A DNA stretch of 64,000 nucleotides from Rhizobium sp. AQ_MP. Lineage in GTDB: Bacteria > Pseudomonadota > Alphaproteobacteria > Rhizobiales > Rhizobiaceae. Both the position numbers and the translations under genes were made by a program. The stretch lies in assembly GCF_014237835.1 (NCBI RefSeq), contig NZ_JACJVI010000021.1, positions 1 through 64,000 of the forward strand, written 5' to 3'. The notes below the pieces were generated by a model. It was not told the origin of the DNA and ran no database searches. It saw only the letters and a list, made by a program, of their open reading frames with translations. Position 1 is the first letter of the stretch. Every line of letters begins with the position of its first letter. Shown piece by piece: positions 8,308 through 16,754 of the stretch.

Positions 8308-9732
8308 ATGCTTAAGATTCGTGCTGCCGCTCCACTCGTAATGCTTTTCCTTTCTGGTTGTGTCGTTGGTCCAGACCATGAAGCGCCGCAGACCACGCTG
8401 CCTGTCAAATTCTCCGAAGGCAGCGCCCGCGCCGCCGCGGATGTGACCCTCGCACCCTGGTGGACGGCCTTCAACGATCGCCGTCTCAACGGTCTTGTGG
8501 AAACCGGTCTTGCCCAGAACCTTGACGTCCTGCAAGCGATCGAGCGCATCACGTCGGCCGAGGCAAGCTTTGAAGCTGCGGACGCTGCGGCCTTCCCGCA
8601 GGTGAATGCATCTGCCAACCATCAGGTCTCGAAGACCAACGCCAGCGGGGCACTTGCAAACAGCGACAGCAGAACCACGAACACCACCAGTGGCACCGGA
8701 AACATCTCTTGGATCATCGATCTGTTCGGCCAGTATCGCCGGGCGAAGGAAAGCGCCAAGGCCACCCTTGACGCCGCCTATGCCCGCGCCGATGTGGCTC
8801 GCCTGACCTTCCTGTCGAGCGTCGTCAACGCCTACATCGATGCCCGCTACTTCCAGGAACGCATCGCGATTGCCCGCAAGAACCTCGCATCGCGTCGTGA
8901 GACACTGGAACTGACGCGCCTCCAGTTGGAAGCCGGTGCTGCATCGCGCCTCGACGTCGTGCAGTCCGAAGGTCTTGTCAACTCGACGCTTGCCGAGATC
9001 CCCGGTCTCGAGATCTCCTTCCGTCAGTCGGTGCACCGGATTTCGCTGCTGCTCGGCCTTCCCGCGACCGAGTTGCTGGCAGACCTGCAAAAGGGCGCAG
9101 CCCAGCCCTATGCGCGTCGCAGCGTCAATGCCGGTGTCCCGGCCGACCTGATCCGCAACCGCCCGGACATTCGTGCCGCCGAGCGCAGCCTCGCAGCAGC
9201 TACCGCTGAAATTGGCGTTGCCGAAGCGGCGCTCTATCCTTCGATCACCTTGAATGGTTCGATCTCTCCTTCGCTCGTCGCGACCTCTGCGGTCAGCGGC
9301 AAGTCAACGACTTGGGGCTTCGGACCGACGCTGAACCTGCCGATCTTCGACGCCGGCACACGCCGGGCGACTGTCAAGGCGCGTGAAGCGGCTGCGCGCG
9401 AGGCCTATCTGGCTTGGAAGCAGACCGTCCTGAACGCCGTCTCCGAAGTGGAGAACGCCCTGGTTGCCGTCAGCCGCACCCGTCAGACGGTATCTGCCCT
9501 CACCGCGACTGTTCGCTCCTATGAAGAAGCGCTTTCGCTGGCCACCGCAAGCTACCGCGATGGCGCTTCGTCGCTTCTCGACGTGCTGGATGCCCAGCGT
9601 AACGTCGCCAGCGCACGGGCCAACCTCGCCCAGGCTGTCCAGCAGCTCGCCAACGGCTATGTCCAGCTCAACGTCGCGATCGGCGGCGGCTATGCCTGGG
9701 ACGGCGCGAAGAAGGTCGTTGCCAGCAGGTAA
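8308..9732 (+). CDS. Outer-membrane efflux lipoprotein, NodT/OprM family
   Basis: 474 residues from the ATG at 8308, chosen because it gives a lipoprotein signal (MLKIRAAAPLVMLFLSG then Cys17); an upstream in-frame start at 8233 would bury it. Two repeated OEP domains follow, each with long coiled-coil helices (e.g. RTNTTSGTGNISWIIDLFGQ near 130-150 and the second repeat near 330-460 ending LLDVLDAQRNVASARANLAQ). It forms the trimeric TolC-like exit duct for the pump. It is last in the operon, 130 bases after the pump gene, and is followed by a terminator shared with the convergent regulator gene. Confidence 0.94.
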   Translation: MLKIRAAAPLVMLFLSGCVVGPDHEAPQTTLPVKFSEGSARAAADVTLAPWWTAFNDRRLNGLVETGLAQNLDVLQAIERITSAEASFEAADAAAFPQVNASANHQVSKTNASGALANSDSRTTNTTSGTGNISWIIDLFGQYRRAKESAKATLDAAYARADVARLTFLSSVVNAYIDARYFQERIAIARKNLASRRETLELTRLQLEAGAASRLDVVQSEGLVNSTLAEIPGLEISFRQSVHRISLLLGLPATELLADLQKGAAQPYARRSVNAGVPADLIRNRPDIRAAERSLAAATAEIGVAEAALYPSITLNGSISPSLVATSAVSGKSTTWGFGPTLNLPIFDAGTRRATVKAREAAAREAYLAWKQTVLNAVSEVENALVAVSRTRQTVSALTATVRSYEEALSLATASYRDGASSLLDVLDAQRNVASARANLAQAVQQLANGYVQLNVAIGGGYAWDGAKKVVASR

Positions 9733-9755
9733 GCAGCCCCCATACGCAAATGAAG

Positions 9756-9790
9756 GCCCGGAACCGGAGACGGTTTCCGGGCTTTTCTTT
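9756..9790 (+). terminator. Terminator of the efflux operon
   Basis: GCCCGGAACCG pairs with CGGTTTCCGGGC (one bulged T) around a GAGA loop, followed by TTTTCTTT. It lies between the channel gene and the convergent regulator gene. Confidence 0.88.
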
Positions 9791-9798
9791 GCAGTGCT

Positions 9799-10617
9799 TT
9801 AGAAGGTGGCAGGCGTGTTGATCCAGATGAGAACAGTTTCGCCGCTTGAAATGTTGCGCCAGGAATGGGGCCGGCGGCTTTCGAAATAGAAGCTGTCGCC
9901 AGCGTGCAATTCGAAGAACTGATCGCCGTCGAGAATGATCTCCAGGCTACCGGAGAGCATATGGATGAACTCCTCCCCTTCGTGCTGATAGGCGCCTTCG
10001 CTAGACGCCCCGGGCGCAAGCTGGAAGCGGTTGCACTCCATCATGTTGCGCCCCTCGGCTAAGACCTGGACGGCAACGCCCGAAGAGGTGGTTGGCCAGG
10101 AAGCCCACTTGCCGTCCCGGATCAGCGACTCCCCGCCCCTTCCCTCTTCCTGTCCGCTGAGCGAAGCGAGCGTTGTCCCGAGATGGCGCGCAACCTCATG
10201 AAGTGCCGTAAAGGACAAACCTTGCGATGTACGCTCGAACGTGGAGAGCTGCGACACGGAAACGCCGGTCGCCTGGGCGACGGTGTCAAGCGTCTTGCCA
10301 GCTTCGCGCCTTAACCTTCGCATCCTCGTACCCGGACGGATGTCGGAGGCATCATCCTCTTGATCCCCCGCCTCCTCTTCACCTTCGGGCGAAATCTCTC
10401 GCAGGGTCTCTCGGATTGCCGCCGGGTTGAGACCTTTCTCGCTTCGAAGCCAGGCAATGCGCTTCAGCCGATCTATAAGAGCGCGATCGTAGAGCCGCTG
10501 GCCTGTCGGCGTCCGGATTGCTTGGATCAGGTCCTGGCTTTCCCACAGACGCAAGGTGGAGGGAGAAACCCCCGCCATTCGTGCGGCCTCTGCAATCTTG
10601 AACCGGATATCGTCCAC
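9799..10617 (-). CDS. MerR-XRE-cupin three-domain transcriptional regulator
   Basis: 272 residues from the GTG at 10617, which has an AGGGGG ribosome site about 5 bases upstream; an ATG at 10668 is also in frame but lacks one. Domains: a MerR-type winged helix at ~3-75 (FKIAEAARMAGVSPSTLRLW), an XRE-type HTH at ~95-155 (RRLRREAGKTLDTVAQATGV), and a C-terminal cupin at ~195-270 (AYQHEGEEFIHMLSGSLEII, then DSFYFESRRPHSWRN). XRE-cupin proteins such as PuuR regulate polyamine/GABA genes; the extra MerR domain is unusual. It is divergent from gabT-gabD and so is the likely regulator of that pair. Confidence 0.88.
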   Translation of the reverse strand: MDDIRFKIAEAARMAGVSPSTLRLWESQDLIQAIRTPTGQRLYDRALIDRLKRIAWLRSEKGLNPAAIRETLREISPEGEEEAGDQEDDASDIRPGTRMRRLRREAGKTLDTVAQATGVSVSQLSTFERTSQGLSFTALHEVARHLGTTLASLSGQEEGRGGESLIRDGKWASWPTTSSGVAVQVLAEGRNMMECNRFQLAPGASSEGAYQHEGEEFIHMLSGSLEIILDGDQFFELHAGDSFYFESRRPHSWRNISSGETVLIWINTPATF

Positions 10618-10677
10618 GCTACCCCCTACGAAATGTCGCAGTCTCGCGTGATAATGCCGACAAGGCATATTGCAAGT

Positions 10678-10694
10678 CTACAGAAAAAATGTAG
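10678..10694. promoter_or_regulatory. Candidate operator between the regulator and gabT
   Basis: CTACA - 7 A-rich bases - TGTAG is a short inverted repeat in the 146-bp divergent intergenic region. The position suits a regulator site for gabT or autoregulation. The arms are only 5 bp, so this is weak. Confidence 0.35.
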
Positions 10695-10763
10695 GAAATA
10701 TCTCACCGGGCGATCGCAGTTTGATGCGACGCCGCTGGCAACCCTTCGCACAGGACGAAAACG

Positions 10764-12044
10764 ATGAAGAACGCCGAAATCTCAGCCCGCAAGAACGACG
10801 CCATTTCCCGCGGCGTTGGCATGACCACGCAGATCTATGCCGACAAGGCTGAGAACTCGGAGATCTGGGATGTCGAAGGGAAACGCTACATCGACTTCGC
10901 CGGCGGCATCGCCGTTCTCAACACCGGCCACCGCCACCCGAAGGTCGTCGAAGCCGTCAAGAACCAGCTCGATCGCTTCACGCACACCTGCCACCAGGTC
11001 GTGCCTTATGAAAACTATGTTGCTCTCGCCGAGCGCTTGAACAAGATGGTCCCTGGCAATTTCGAGAAGAAGACGATCTTTGCAACGACGGGTGCTGAAG
11101 CCGTTGAAAACGCGATCAAGATCGCCCGTTGCGCGACCAACCGCTCCGCCGTTATTGCATTTACCGGCGGCTTCCACGGCCGTACCTTCCTCGGCATGGC
11201 CCTGACCGGCAAGGTCGTCCCTTACAAGGTCGGTTTCGGCCCGATGATGGGCGACGTCTTCCATGTGCCCTTCCCGCTCGAAATGCACGGCATTGATGTC
11301 GAGACCACGCTCGATGTTCTCGACAAGCTGTTCAAGGCAGACGTCGACCCGAAGCGCGTGGCTGCCATCATCCTCGAGCCTGTTCAGGGAGAAGGCGGTT
11401 TCTACGACGTGCCGCGCGCTCTGATGAAGGCGCTGCGCGAAATCTGCGATGAACACGGCATCCTGCTCGTCGCCGACGAGGTCCAGACGGGCTTTGCCCG
11501 CACCGGCAAGCTCTTCGCCATGGAGCATTATGACGTGGTTCCGGACCTGACGACGATGGCCAAGAGCCTCGCCGGCGGCTTCCCGCTCTCGGCCGTCACC
11601 GGTCGCGCCGAGCTGATGGATGCGCCCGGCCCCGGCGGTCTCGGCGGCACCTATGCCGGCAACCCGCTGGCGATCGCCGCCGCCCATGCCGTTCTCGACG
11701 TCATCGAAGAGGAAAAGCTCTGCGACCGCGCCAACCAGCTTGGCAATCGTCTCAAGCAGCGCCTGGAAGCGATCCGCGCCGACGTTCCGCACATCATGGA
11801 CATCCGCGGCCTCGGCTTCATGAACGCCGTCGAATTCAAGGTCCCGGGAACCGACAAGCCGAATGCGGATTTCACCAATGCGGTGCGTGTCAAGGCGCTG
11901 GAGAAGGGCCTGATCCTTCTCACCTGCGGCGTCTACAGCAACGTCATCCGCTTCCTCGCTCCGATCACCATCCAGGACGAGGTGTTCAATGAGGCGCTCG
12001 ATCTGATCGAAGCCTCGATCCGCGAAGTCGCTGCAGGAGCCTGA
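10764..12044 (+). CDS. gabT: 4-aminobutyrate aminotransferase
   Basis: 426 residues, full length for GabT. Transfers the amino group of GABA to 2-oxoglutarate, giving succinate semialdehyde and glutamate. Class III PLP-enzyme hallmarks are clear: TGAEAVENAIKIAR (cofactor phosphate site), the tyrosine/histidine region FTGGFHGRTFLGMALTG, LVADEVQTGFARTG with the PLP-pairing Asp, and the Schiff-base lysine K267 in TTMAKSLAGGFPLSAVTGRA. Only 3 bases separate it from gabD, so the two form an operon whose products catalyse consecutive steps. Other omega-amino acids such as 5-aminovalerate may also be accepted. Confidence 0.95.
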   Translation: MKNAEISARKNDAISRGVGMTTQIYADKAENSEIWDVEGKRYIDFAGGIAVLNTGHRHPKVVEAVKNQLDRFTHTCHQVVPYENYVALAERLNKMVPGNFEKKTIFATTGAEAVENAIKIARCATNRSAVIAFTGGFHGRTFLGMALTGKVVPYKVGFGPMMGDVFHVPFPLEMHGIDVETTLDVLDKLFKADVDPKRVAAIILEPVQGEGGFYDVPRALMKALREICDEHGILLVADEVQTGFARTGKLFAMEHYDVVPDLTTMAKSLAGGFPLSAVTGRAELMDAPGPGGLGGTYAGNPLAIAAAHAVLDVIEEEKLCDRANQLGNRLKQRLEAIRADVPHIMDIRGLGFMNAVEFKVPGTDKPNADFTNAVRVKALEKGLILLTCGVYSNVIRFLAPITIQDEVFNEALDLIEASIREVAAGA

Positions 12045-12047
12045 GGC

Positions 12048-13532
12048 ATGACCATTTCAAAAACGCTGACCGAAAAGCTGAAGGACCCGACACTGGCGAC
12101 CGACAAGTCGCTGGTCGGCAATGACTGGCTGGCTGCAAGCCAGTCGGGCAAGACCTTCGAGGTCACAAATCCCGCGACCGGCGAAGTCATTGCGGTTCTT
12201 CCGAACGTCAGCAAGGCGGAAGTGACCAAGGCGATCGACGCCGCCCATACCGCCCAAAAGGCCTGGGCGAAGAAAACCGGCAAGGAGCGCGCTGCGGTCC
12301 TGCGCAAGTTGAACGACCTGATGGTTGCCAATGCCGACGATCTGGCGACGATCCTGACCATGGAAATGGGCAAGCCGTGGCCCGAGGCCCGCGGCGAAAT
12401 CCTCTACGGCGCATCCTACGTCGAGTGGTTCGCTGAGGAAGCCAAGCGCGTCTATGGCGACACGATCCCGGGCCATCAGGCCGACAAGCGGATCATGGTC
12501 ATCAAGCAGCCCGTAGGCGTCGTCGGCGCCATCACGCCATGGAACTTCCCGAATGCCATGCTCGCCCGCAAGGTCGCTCCCGCACTTGCCGTCGGTTGCG
12601 CCATGGTATCGAAGCCCGCCGCGCAAACCCCGCTCTCAGCGCTGGCGCTCGCCATCCTTGCAGAGCGTGCCGGTCTACCCGCCGGTCTCTTCTCTGTCCT
12701 GACCTCTACCGATGCGGCAATGGTCGGTGAAGAGATGTGCGCCAACGACAAGGTTCGGAAACTCACCTTCACCGGCTCCACCAATGTCGGGCGCATCCTG
12801 ATGCGCCAGGGCGCCGCCCAGATCATGAAGCTGGGCCTGGAACTTGGCGGCAACGCGCCCTTCATCGTCTTCGATGATGCAGACCTCGACGCAGCGGTCG
12901 AGGGAGCGATGATCTCCAAGTATCGCAATGCCGGTCAGACTTGCGTCTGCGCCAACCGTCTCTATGTCCAGTCTGGCATCTATGACGCCTTTGCCAAGAA
13001 GCTCGCGGAGAAGGTCGGCCAGCTGAAGGTCGGCAACGGCTTTGCGGAAGGAGTGACGACCGGCCCGCTGATCGACTCAAAGGCAGTCGAGAAGGTCAAG
13101 GAACACGTCGCCGACGCCGTCTCCAAGGGTGCAACCGTCGCCCTTGGCGGCAAGCCGTCCTCTGCTGGCGAGCTGTTCTTCGAGCCGACGATCCTGACCG
13201 GTGTCACCACCGCCATGAAGGTCGCGACCGAGGAAACCTTCGGTCCCGTTGCTCCGCTCTTCAAGTTCGAAACGGAAGAGGAAGTGATCGAACTGGCCAA
13301 CGCCACCGAATTCGGCCTCGCCTCCTACTTCTACTCGAAGGACATCGCCAAGGTCTTCCGGGTCGCGGAAGCGCTGGAATACGGCATGGTCGGCGTCAAC
13401 ACGGGCCTGATCTCGACCGAGGTTGCCCCCTTCGGCGGCATCAAGCAGTCCGGTCTCGGCCGCGAAGGCTCCAAATACGGCATCGATGACTATACCGAGA
13501 TCAAGTATATCTGCCTCGGCGGCATTGCCTAA
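12048..13532 (+). CDS. gabD: Succinate-semialdehyde dehydrogenase (NAD(P)+)
   Basis: 494 residues. Oxidises succinate semialdehyde to succinate, completing the GABA shunt. Aldehyde-dehydrogenase motifs: GVVGAITPWNFPNAMLARKV (substrate/cofactor channel), FTGSTNVGRILM (Rossmann), general base E265 in LELGGNAPF, and catalytic C299 in NAGQTCVCANRLYV, with the second cysteine two residues on that is typical of redox-sensitive GabD enzymes. Ends with the usual SGLGREGSKYGIDDYTEIKY block. Follows gabT closely; a clear terminator comes after. Confidence 0.95.
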   Translation: MTISKTLTEKLKDPTLATDKSLVGNDWLAASQSGKTFEVTNPATGEVIAVLPNVSKAEVTKAIDAAHTAQKAWAKKTGKERAAVLRKLNDLMVANADDLATILTMEMGKPWPEARGEILYGASYVEWFAEEAKRVYGDTIPGHQADKRIMVIKQPVGVVGAITPWNFPNAMLARKVAPALAVGCAMVSKPAAQTPLSALALAILAERAGLPAGLFSVLTSTDAAMVGEEMCANDKVRKLTFTGSTNVGRILMRQGAAQIMKLGLELGGNAPFIVFDDADLDAAVEGAMISKYRNAGQTCVCANRLYVQSGIYDAFAKKLAEKVGQLKVGNGFAEGVTTGPLIDSKAVEKVKEHVADAVSKGATVALGGKPSSAGELFFEPTILTGVTTAMKVATEETFGPVAPLFKFETEEEVIELANATEFGLASYFYSKDIAKVFRVAEALEYGMVGVNTGLISTEVAPFGGIKQSGLGREGSKYGIDDYTEIKYICLGGIA

Positions 13533-13547
13533 GACACGACACCAGAT

Positions 13548-13570
13548 CCCCGGCTTCGGCCGGGGGTTTT
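13548..13570 (+). terminator. Terminator of gabTD
   Basis: CCCCGGC-TTCG-GCCGGGG, a 7-bp GC stem with a stable TTCG loop followed by GTTTT. It lies directly after gabD and before the convergent LysR gene. Confidence 0.88.
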
Positions 13571-13574
13571 GCCT

Positions 13575-14498
13575 TCAGGGCATGGATCGGGCGAAGAGCT
13601 GATCCGCGATCTGGCTTGCGAGTTTCGCCAGAGCCTGGAAGTGGCTCCCCCGCGCCGACGAGCGCCGCCAGAAGAAGCCGATGTCCCGGGTTCCCTGCCA
13701 GTCGGTGACGGGCAATACCTTGATACCTTCGTCCTTGGCAAATTCGGTCCGCACATAGAGCTCCGGAAACAACGAAATTCCCATTTCGATGGAAACCATC
13801 TGCCGGATCGCATCCAGGCTGGAACCTTCATACTCCAGCGCCAGGATCGCGCCTGACATGTCAGCGAGCTTGCGCACCTCGTCCATCAGCCTGTGACCCG
13901 GGCCAAGTGTCAGCATCCGAGCACCCTTCAACGCGGCCATCGGAACGCTGTCCAGCTTGGCCAGAGGGTGTTCCCTCGGCACGGCAAGATAGATCCGCTC
14001 GCGGCAGATCTGCTCGGATACGAAATCGTCCTCATCGAAGGGGATCGGGCCAAGTCCGCAATCCGTCTCCCCCTGCAGGACCGCCTTCTCAAGAAGCCTC
14101 GGTCGGTCTTCGCGAATGTAGAGCTTGAGGTCCGGGTATTGCGAATGGAGCTTCGGCAAAAGGTGTGGCAGGAAATAAGGCCCGAAGGACGGTGCCACGC
14201 CAAGACGCATCGCACCACCAAGATTCCCCTTGGAGCTTGATGCGAGCACCGTGATCTCGTCGAGACCGTTCAGGATGATCTTCGCCGCATTGATGATATC
14301 CTGCCCCACAGGGGTGGGCGCGACCCGTCCGGGCATGCGGTCAATCAGCGTCACGCCGAGTTGCTTTTCCAGCAGCGACACCTGCACGGAAAGCGTCGGC
14401 TGAGAGACGTTGCACCGTTTGGCCGCCTCCCCGAAATGTCCGGTCTCACCAAGCATGACCAGATACTCCAATTGCCGATGGCTGGGTCGAAAGGGCAT
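13575..14498 (-). CDS. LysR-family regulator, OxyR-like but lacking redox cysteines
   Basis: About 307 residues. The ATG at 14498 (MPFRPSHRQLEYLVMLGE) has GGGGA upstream; an ATG at 14510 is also open. The N-terminal HTH (residues ~15-35, GHFGEAAKRCNVSQPTLSVQ) and the rest resemble OxyR in length and layout. In OxyR the regulatory domain carries a peroxide-sensing Cys in a GHCLRD context and a second Cys about nine residues on. Here the corresponding stretch reads LGPGHRLMDEVRKLADMSGA, with Arg in place of the first Cys and no second one. It therefore probably responds to something other than peroxide. It is divergent from a YdcH-family gene. Confidence 0.86.
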   Translation of the reverse strand: MPFRPSHRQLEYLVMLGETGHFGEAAKRCNVSQPTLSVQVSLLEKQLGVTLIDRMPGRVAPTPVGQDIINAAKIILNGLDEITVLASSSKGNLGGAMRLGVAPSFGPYFLPHLLPKLHSQYPDLKLYIREDRPRLLEKAVLQGETDCGLGPIPFDEDDFVSEQICRERIYLAVPREHPLAKLDSVPMAALKGARMLTLGPGHRLMDEVRKLADMSGAILALEYEGSSLDAIRQMVSIEMGISLFPELYVRTEFAKDEGIKVLPVTDWQGTRDIGFFWRRSSARGSHFQALAKLASQIADQLFARSMP

Positions 14499-14598
14499 GG
14501 CGATCCCCATAGAGGAAAACTATCGAAATCATACAATCAATGAATTGGAATAATCAACTCGGAGGCATCACATTGTTGGCGTACGAAAGGAGACAGCC

Positions 14599-14829
14599 AT
14601 GAAGCAACTGCTGAAAGCCCTCAAAGCCCGCCATACGATCGTCGCCGCCAAGATCGATGAGGAACAGCGTCGTCCGCAGCCGGACGGCATACGGGTCCGC
14701 GCCTTGAAGAAGATCAAGCTGCATTTGAAGGAGCAGATCATGTTGCTCGAGCAGGGCGAGACCACGAAGGTCAGCGCAGCCCGGGCGAAGGCGTCGAGCT
14801 TCGGCACCCCTCTTCTCGCCGGACGCTGA
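14599..14829 (+). CDS. YdcH family protein (DUF465)
   Basis: 76 residues, almost entirely helical and highly charged. The segment KALKARHTIVAAKIDEEQRR and then RVRALKKIKLHLKEQIMLLE matches the DUF465/YdcH family of small coiled-coil proteins with unknown function. A GAAAGGAGACAGCC ribosome site precedes the ATG. It is divergent from the LysR gene 100 bases upstream, which may control it. A GC-rich hairpin lies downstream. No membrane segment or catalytic motif is visible. Confidence 0.8.
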   Translation: MKQLLKALKARHTIVAAKIDEEQRRPQPDGIRVRALKKIKLHLKEQIMLLEQGETTKVSAARAKASSFGTPLLAGR

Positions 14830-14873
14830 GCACGCTTGCGCTCCGTGATGGCGCACCGTGACCGGCGAGAGCG

Positions 14874-14902
14874 GCCGGCGGGGCACCCTGCGCCCCGCCG
14901 GC
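14874..14902 (+). terminator. GC-rich hairpin after the YdcH gene
   Basis: A perfect 10-bp stem GCCGGCGGGG/CCCCGCCGGC with a 9-base loop lies 45 bases after the stop codon. It has no following T-tract, so terminator activity is likely but not certain. Confidence 0.55.
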
Positions 14903-14924
14903 ATTCTGAGCATCAAGATCGGAC

Positions 14925-14954
14925 ATAAAAAACCCGGCGTGGAGCACGCCGGGT
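14925..14954 (-). terminator. Terminator of efp
   Basis: On the minus strand ACCCGGCGTG-CTC-CACGCCGGGT is followed by a run of T residues (the AAAAAA at 14926-14931 on the plus strand). It lies 25 bases after the efp stop. Confidence 0.92.
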
Positions 14955-14979
14955 TTCGCCAGTTAGATGAGGCCAGCGC

Positions 14980-15549
14980 TCAGTTCTTGGCGCGCTCGAC
15001 ATATGAATTGTCTTCGGTCGCGATGACAACGCGCGTGCCGGCATCGATATGAGGCGGCACCATGGTACGGATACCATTCGACAGCATTGCGGGCTTGTAT
15101 GAGGACGAGGCCGTCTGGCCCTTCACGACCGGCTCGGTCTCGGTGATTTCAAGCGTCACGTGACGCGGCAGCTGGATGGCAAGCGCCACACCTTCGTGCA
15201 TGGAGAGAATGCAAACCATGCCTTCCTGCAGATAGGCCTTCTGGTCACCCATGGTTTCGGCATCGACAACGACCTGGTCGTAGGATTCCGGGTTCATGAA
15301 GTGGAAACCTTCGCCGTCCTCATAGAGGAACTGGTGGTTCACGTCTTCGACAAACGCGCGCTCGACCTGTTCGGTCGTGCGCCAGCGCTCAGAGACCTTA
15401 ACGCCATCGACGATACGACGCATGTTGACCTGGGTGACCGGCGTGCCCTTGCCCGGGTGGAAGTTTTCAGCCGTCAGAACGACGTAGAGCTTGCCGTCCA
15501 CATCGATGACATTGCCCTTGCGCACGGACGAGGCGATAATCTTGACCAT
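14980..15549 (-). CDS. efp: Translation elongation factor P
   Basis: 189 residues from the ATG at 15549; the frame is open to 15786, but the extra N-terminus is unlike the family and overlaps the epmA side. EF-P relieves ribosome stalling at polyproline stretches. Its three beta-barrel domains are recognisable: KOW-like domain I (residues 1-65), the OB domain II, and the C-terminal OB domain with PPHIDAGTRVVIATEDNSYV. The tip loop reads NFHPGKGTP, placing Lys34 where beta-lysylating systems modify EF-P. The modification enzymes EpmA and EpmB are encoded divergently next door, which supports that chemistry here. Confidence 0.97.
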   Translation of the reverse strand: MVKIIASSVRKGNVIDVDGKLYVVLTAENFHPGKGTPVTQVNMRRIVDGVKVSERWRTTEQVERAFVEDVNHQFLYEDGEGFHFMNPESYDQVVVDAETMGDQKAYLQEGMVCILSMHEGVALAIQLPRHVTLEITETEPVVKGQTASSSYKPAMLSNGIRTMVPPHIDAGTRVVIATEDNSYVERAKN

Positions 15550-15686
15550 TGGATTTCCTTGTATCTGCGTAAGACCCGTCGTAAAGGACGGCCGTCCCGA
15601 CTGACCTCTTTGAATTTCTCGGGCGCACCTAACCCAAATCCGGCAAAATAGCCAGCCCGTGTTGAGAAATGGACCGAGATTCCGGC

Positions 15687-16754
15687 ATGACTGACAGCCG
15701 CCGATCATCCCCGCCCTGGTGGCGCACGTCCGTGCATACGGACCGGCGGCCCTTCCTGCTCGGGCGCAACCGGATCCAGGCAGCATTCCGCGCCCGTTTC
15801 TCCCAGCAGGATTTCATCGAGGTCGATACGGCGACTCTTCAGGTTTCGCCTGGAAACGAAGCGCATCTTCACGCCTTCAGCACCGCTGCCATCGGCCATG
15901 ACGGCACGGCGGTCCCGCTCTACCTGCACACGTCCCCGGAATTTGCCTGCAAGAAGCTGCTCGCAGCCGGCGAAACCAGGATCGCCTGCTTTGCCCATGT
16001 CTATCGCAACCGCGAGCGGGGCCCCCTGCACCACCCGGAATTCACCATGCTGGAATGGTACCGGGTCGGCGAGAATTACGAGCAGCTGATGCGCGACTGC
16101 GCGGAACTGATCGCGCTTGCGGCGGAGACGGCCGGCACGAAGCGCTTTGTTTTTGGCGGCAAGACCGTCGATCCCTTTGCCGAGCCCGAACGGATCTCTG
16201 TTGCAGATGCCTTTACGCACCATGCCGACATCGACCTTCTGGCGACGATCGAAGCGGACGGCACGACGGACTGCGAAGCATTGGCCAGGCAACTGGCGGC
16301 AGCCGGCATGCGTATCGCCGCCGACGACACCTGGGCGGATCTCTTCAGCCGGGTCATCGTCGAGAAGGTCGAACCCAATCTCGGCAACGGCCGGGTGACC
16401 ATCCTTGACCGCTATCCGGTCGCAGAAGCGGCCCTTGCCCGCCCCTGTGCCGATGATCCGAGGGTGGCCGAACGCTTCGAGGTCTACGCCTGCGGTGTCG
16501 AACTCGCCAATGCCTTTGGCGAACTGACAGACGCGGCAGAGCAGCGCCGCCGCTTTGTGGCCGAAATGGCCGAGAAGCAGCGGGTCTACGGCGAAACCTA
16601 TCCGCTCGATGAAGACTTCCTGGAAGCGCTTCAGCACATGCCAGAAGCCTCCGGCATCGCGCTCGGCTTCGACCGACTCGTCATGCTTGCAACGGGAGCG
16701 CTGAGGATCGATCAGGTCATCTGGGCACCGGTTGCGGAGACCCATCTTGGCTGA
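15687..16754 (+). CDS. epmA: EF-P beta-lysylation ligase (GenX/PoxA)
   Basis: 355 residues from the ATG at 15687; an ATG at 15669 would add six. It is a truncated class II lysyl-tRNA synthetase homologue without the anticodon-binding domain, and attaches (R)-beta-lysine to EF-P Lys34. Motif 2 is NRERGPLHHPEFTMLEWYRV, and motif 3 is GIALGFDRLVMLATG near the C-terminus. Length (E. coli EpmA is 325) and missing N-terminal OB fold separate it from LysS. It is divergent from efp and overlaps the next gene, epmB. Confidence 0.95.
   Translation: MTDSRRSSPPWWRTSVHTDRRPFLLGRNRIQAAFRARFSQQDFIEVDTATLQVSPGNEAHLHAFSTAAIGHDGTAVPLYLHTSPEFACKKLLAAGETRIACFAHVYRNRERGPLHHPEFTMLEWYRVGENYEQLMRDCAELIALAAETAGTKRFVFGGKTVDPFAEPERISVADAFTHHADIDLLATIEADGTTDCEALARQLAAAGMRIAADDTWADLFSRVIVEKVEPNLGNGRVTILDRYPVAEAALARPCADDPRVAERFEVYACGVELANAFGELTDAAEQRRRFVAEMAEKQRVYGETYPLDEDFLEALQHMPEASGIALGFDRLVMLATGALRIDQVIWAPVAETHLG

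Noticed and set aside
9799..10617. Frameshifted pair of separate regulators
   Set aside because: The MerR, XRE and cupin parts are in one uninterrupted frame with a sensible linker, so a genuine fusion is more likely.
10782..11792. 336-codon minus-strand ORF antisense to gabT
   Set aside because: No domain character; the gabT frame has all class III aminotransferase motifs.
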